From NCBI GenBank assembly GCA_003162655.1, contig PMMY01000104.1, positions 4,569-10,941 of the forward strand: a stretch of DNA of 6,373 bases, written 5' to 3'. Origin of the DNA: Methanobacterium sp. (lineage in GTDB: Archaea; Methanobacteriota; Methanobacteria; Methanobacteriales; Methanobacteriaceae). The position numbers and the translations under genes are program-made. The notes under the pieces are model-generated. The model searched no databases, was not told the DNA's origin, and saw only the letters and a list, made by a program, of their open reading frames with translations. Of the stretch, positions 6,362-6,373 are shown piece by piece. The number at the start of each line of letters is the position of its first letter. The stretch's first letter is position 1.

Positions 6362-6373
6362 AGTTCTGTTTTT

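Noticed and set aside
6222..6373. Replication origin next to the OapA-type gene
   Set aside because: No ORB-like repeats and no orc1/cdc6 gene are in the window; synteny with haloarchaea alone is not enough.
1..6373. CRISPR arrays, insertion sequences, phage genes or defence systems
   Set aside because: No regularly spaced repeats, transposase or integrase motifs, or target duplications are seen; all genes are core archaeal families with similar base composition.

Overview
The window looks like ordinary chromosome from a methanogenic archaeon, most likely Methanobacteriales and probably Methanobacterium. The evidence is low G+C, TTTATATA-type TATA boxes, Shine-Dalgarno sites with short spacers, T-rich intergenic ends, and a gene set (split fumarase beta subunit, DUF2070, EMC6-like protein, archaeal NFACT/RqcH, OapABC-type cluster) typical of methanogens. 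There are no mobile elements, CRISPR arrays, tRNAs or rRNAs.

Layout, left to right: (1) 1-342, minus strand, the N-terminal 114 residues of the fumarate hydratase beta subunit, cut by the left edge. (2) 343-530, a divergent promoter region. It has a clear TATA box for fumarase, next to an 8-bp inverted repeat that could be an operator, and a weaker promoter for the next gene. (3) 531-2345, plus strand, a 604-residue DUF2070 protein with six N-terminal membrane segments, a large soluble domain with His/Asp motifs, and one C-terminal membrane segment. (4) 2346-2460, a convergent terminator region with a 9-bp-stem hairpin and T tracts on both strands. (5) 2461-2763, minus strand, a 100-residue EMC6-like membrane protein. 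(6) 2764-2830, a 67-bp divergent promoter. (7) 2831-4816, plus strand, a full-length NFACT (RqcH/Rqc2-type) protein. (8) 4817-4895, a short convergent intergenic region. (9) 4896-6221, minus strand, three tightly packed genes transcribed in the order Era-like GTPase (OapA type), DUF2073 protein (OapB type), Zn-ribbon protein (OapC type). (10) 6222-6373, their upstream region, ending in a strong plus-strand TATA box for a gene outside the window.

Functional reading: fumarase serves the partial TCA pathway. NFACT is expected to bind split 60S/50S-type subunits carrying stalled nascent chains. The EMC6-like protein on the other side of the shared promoter probably belongs to a membrane insertase, so that pair may join nascent-chain quality control with membrane-protein biogenesis. 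The GTPase/DUF2073/Zn-ribbon operon is the least understood conserved system here. Two starts in it are better placed downstream of the longest open frame: GTG at 5201 for the Zn-ribbon gene and ATG at 6221 for the GTPase, both judged from Shine-Dalgarno placement.
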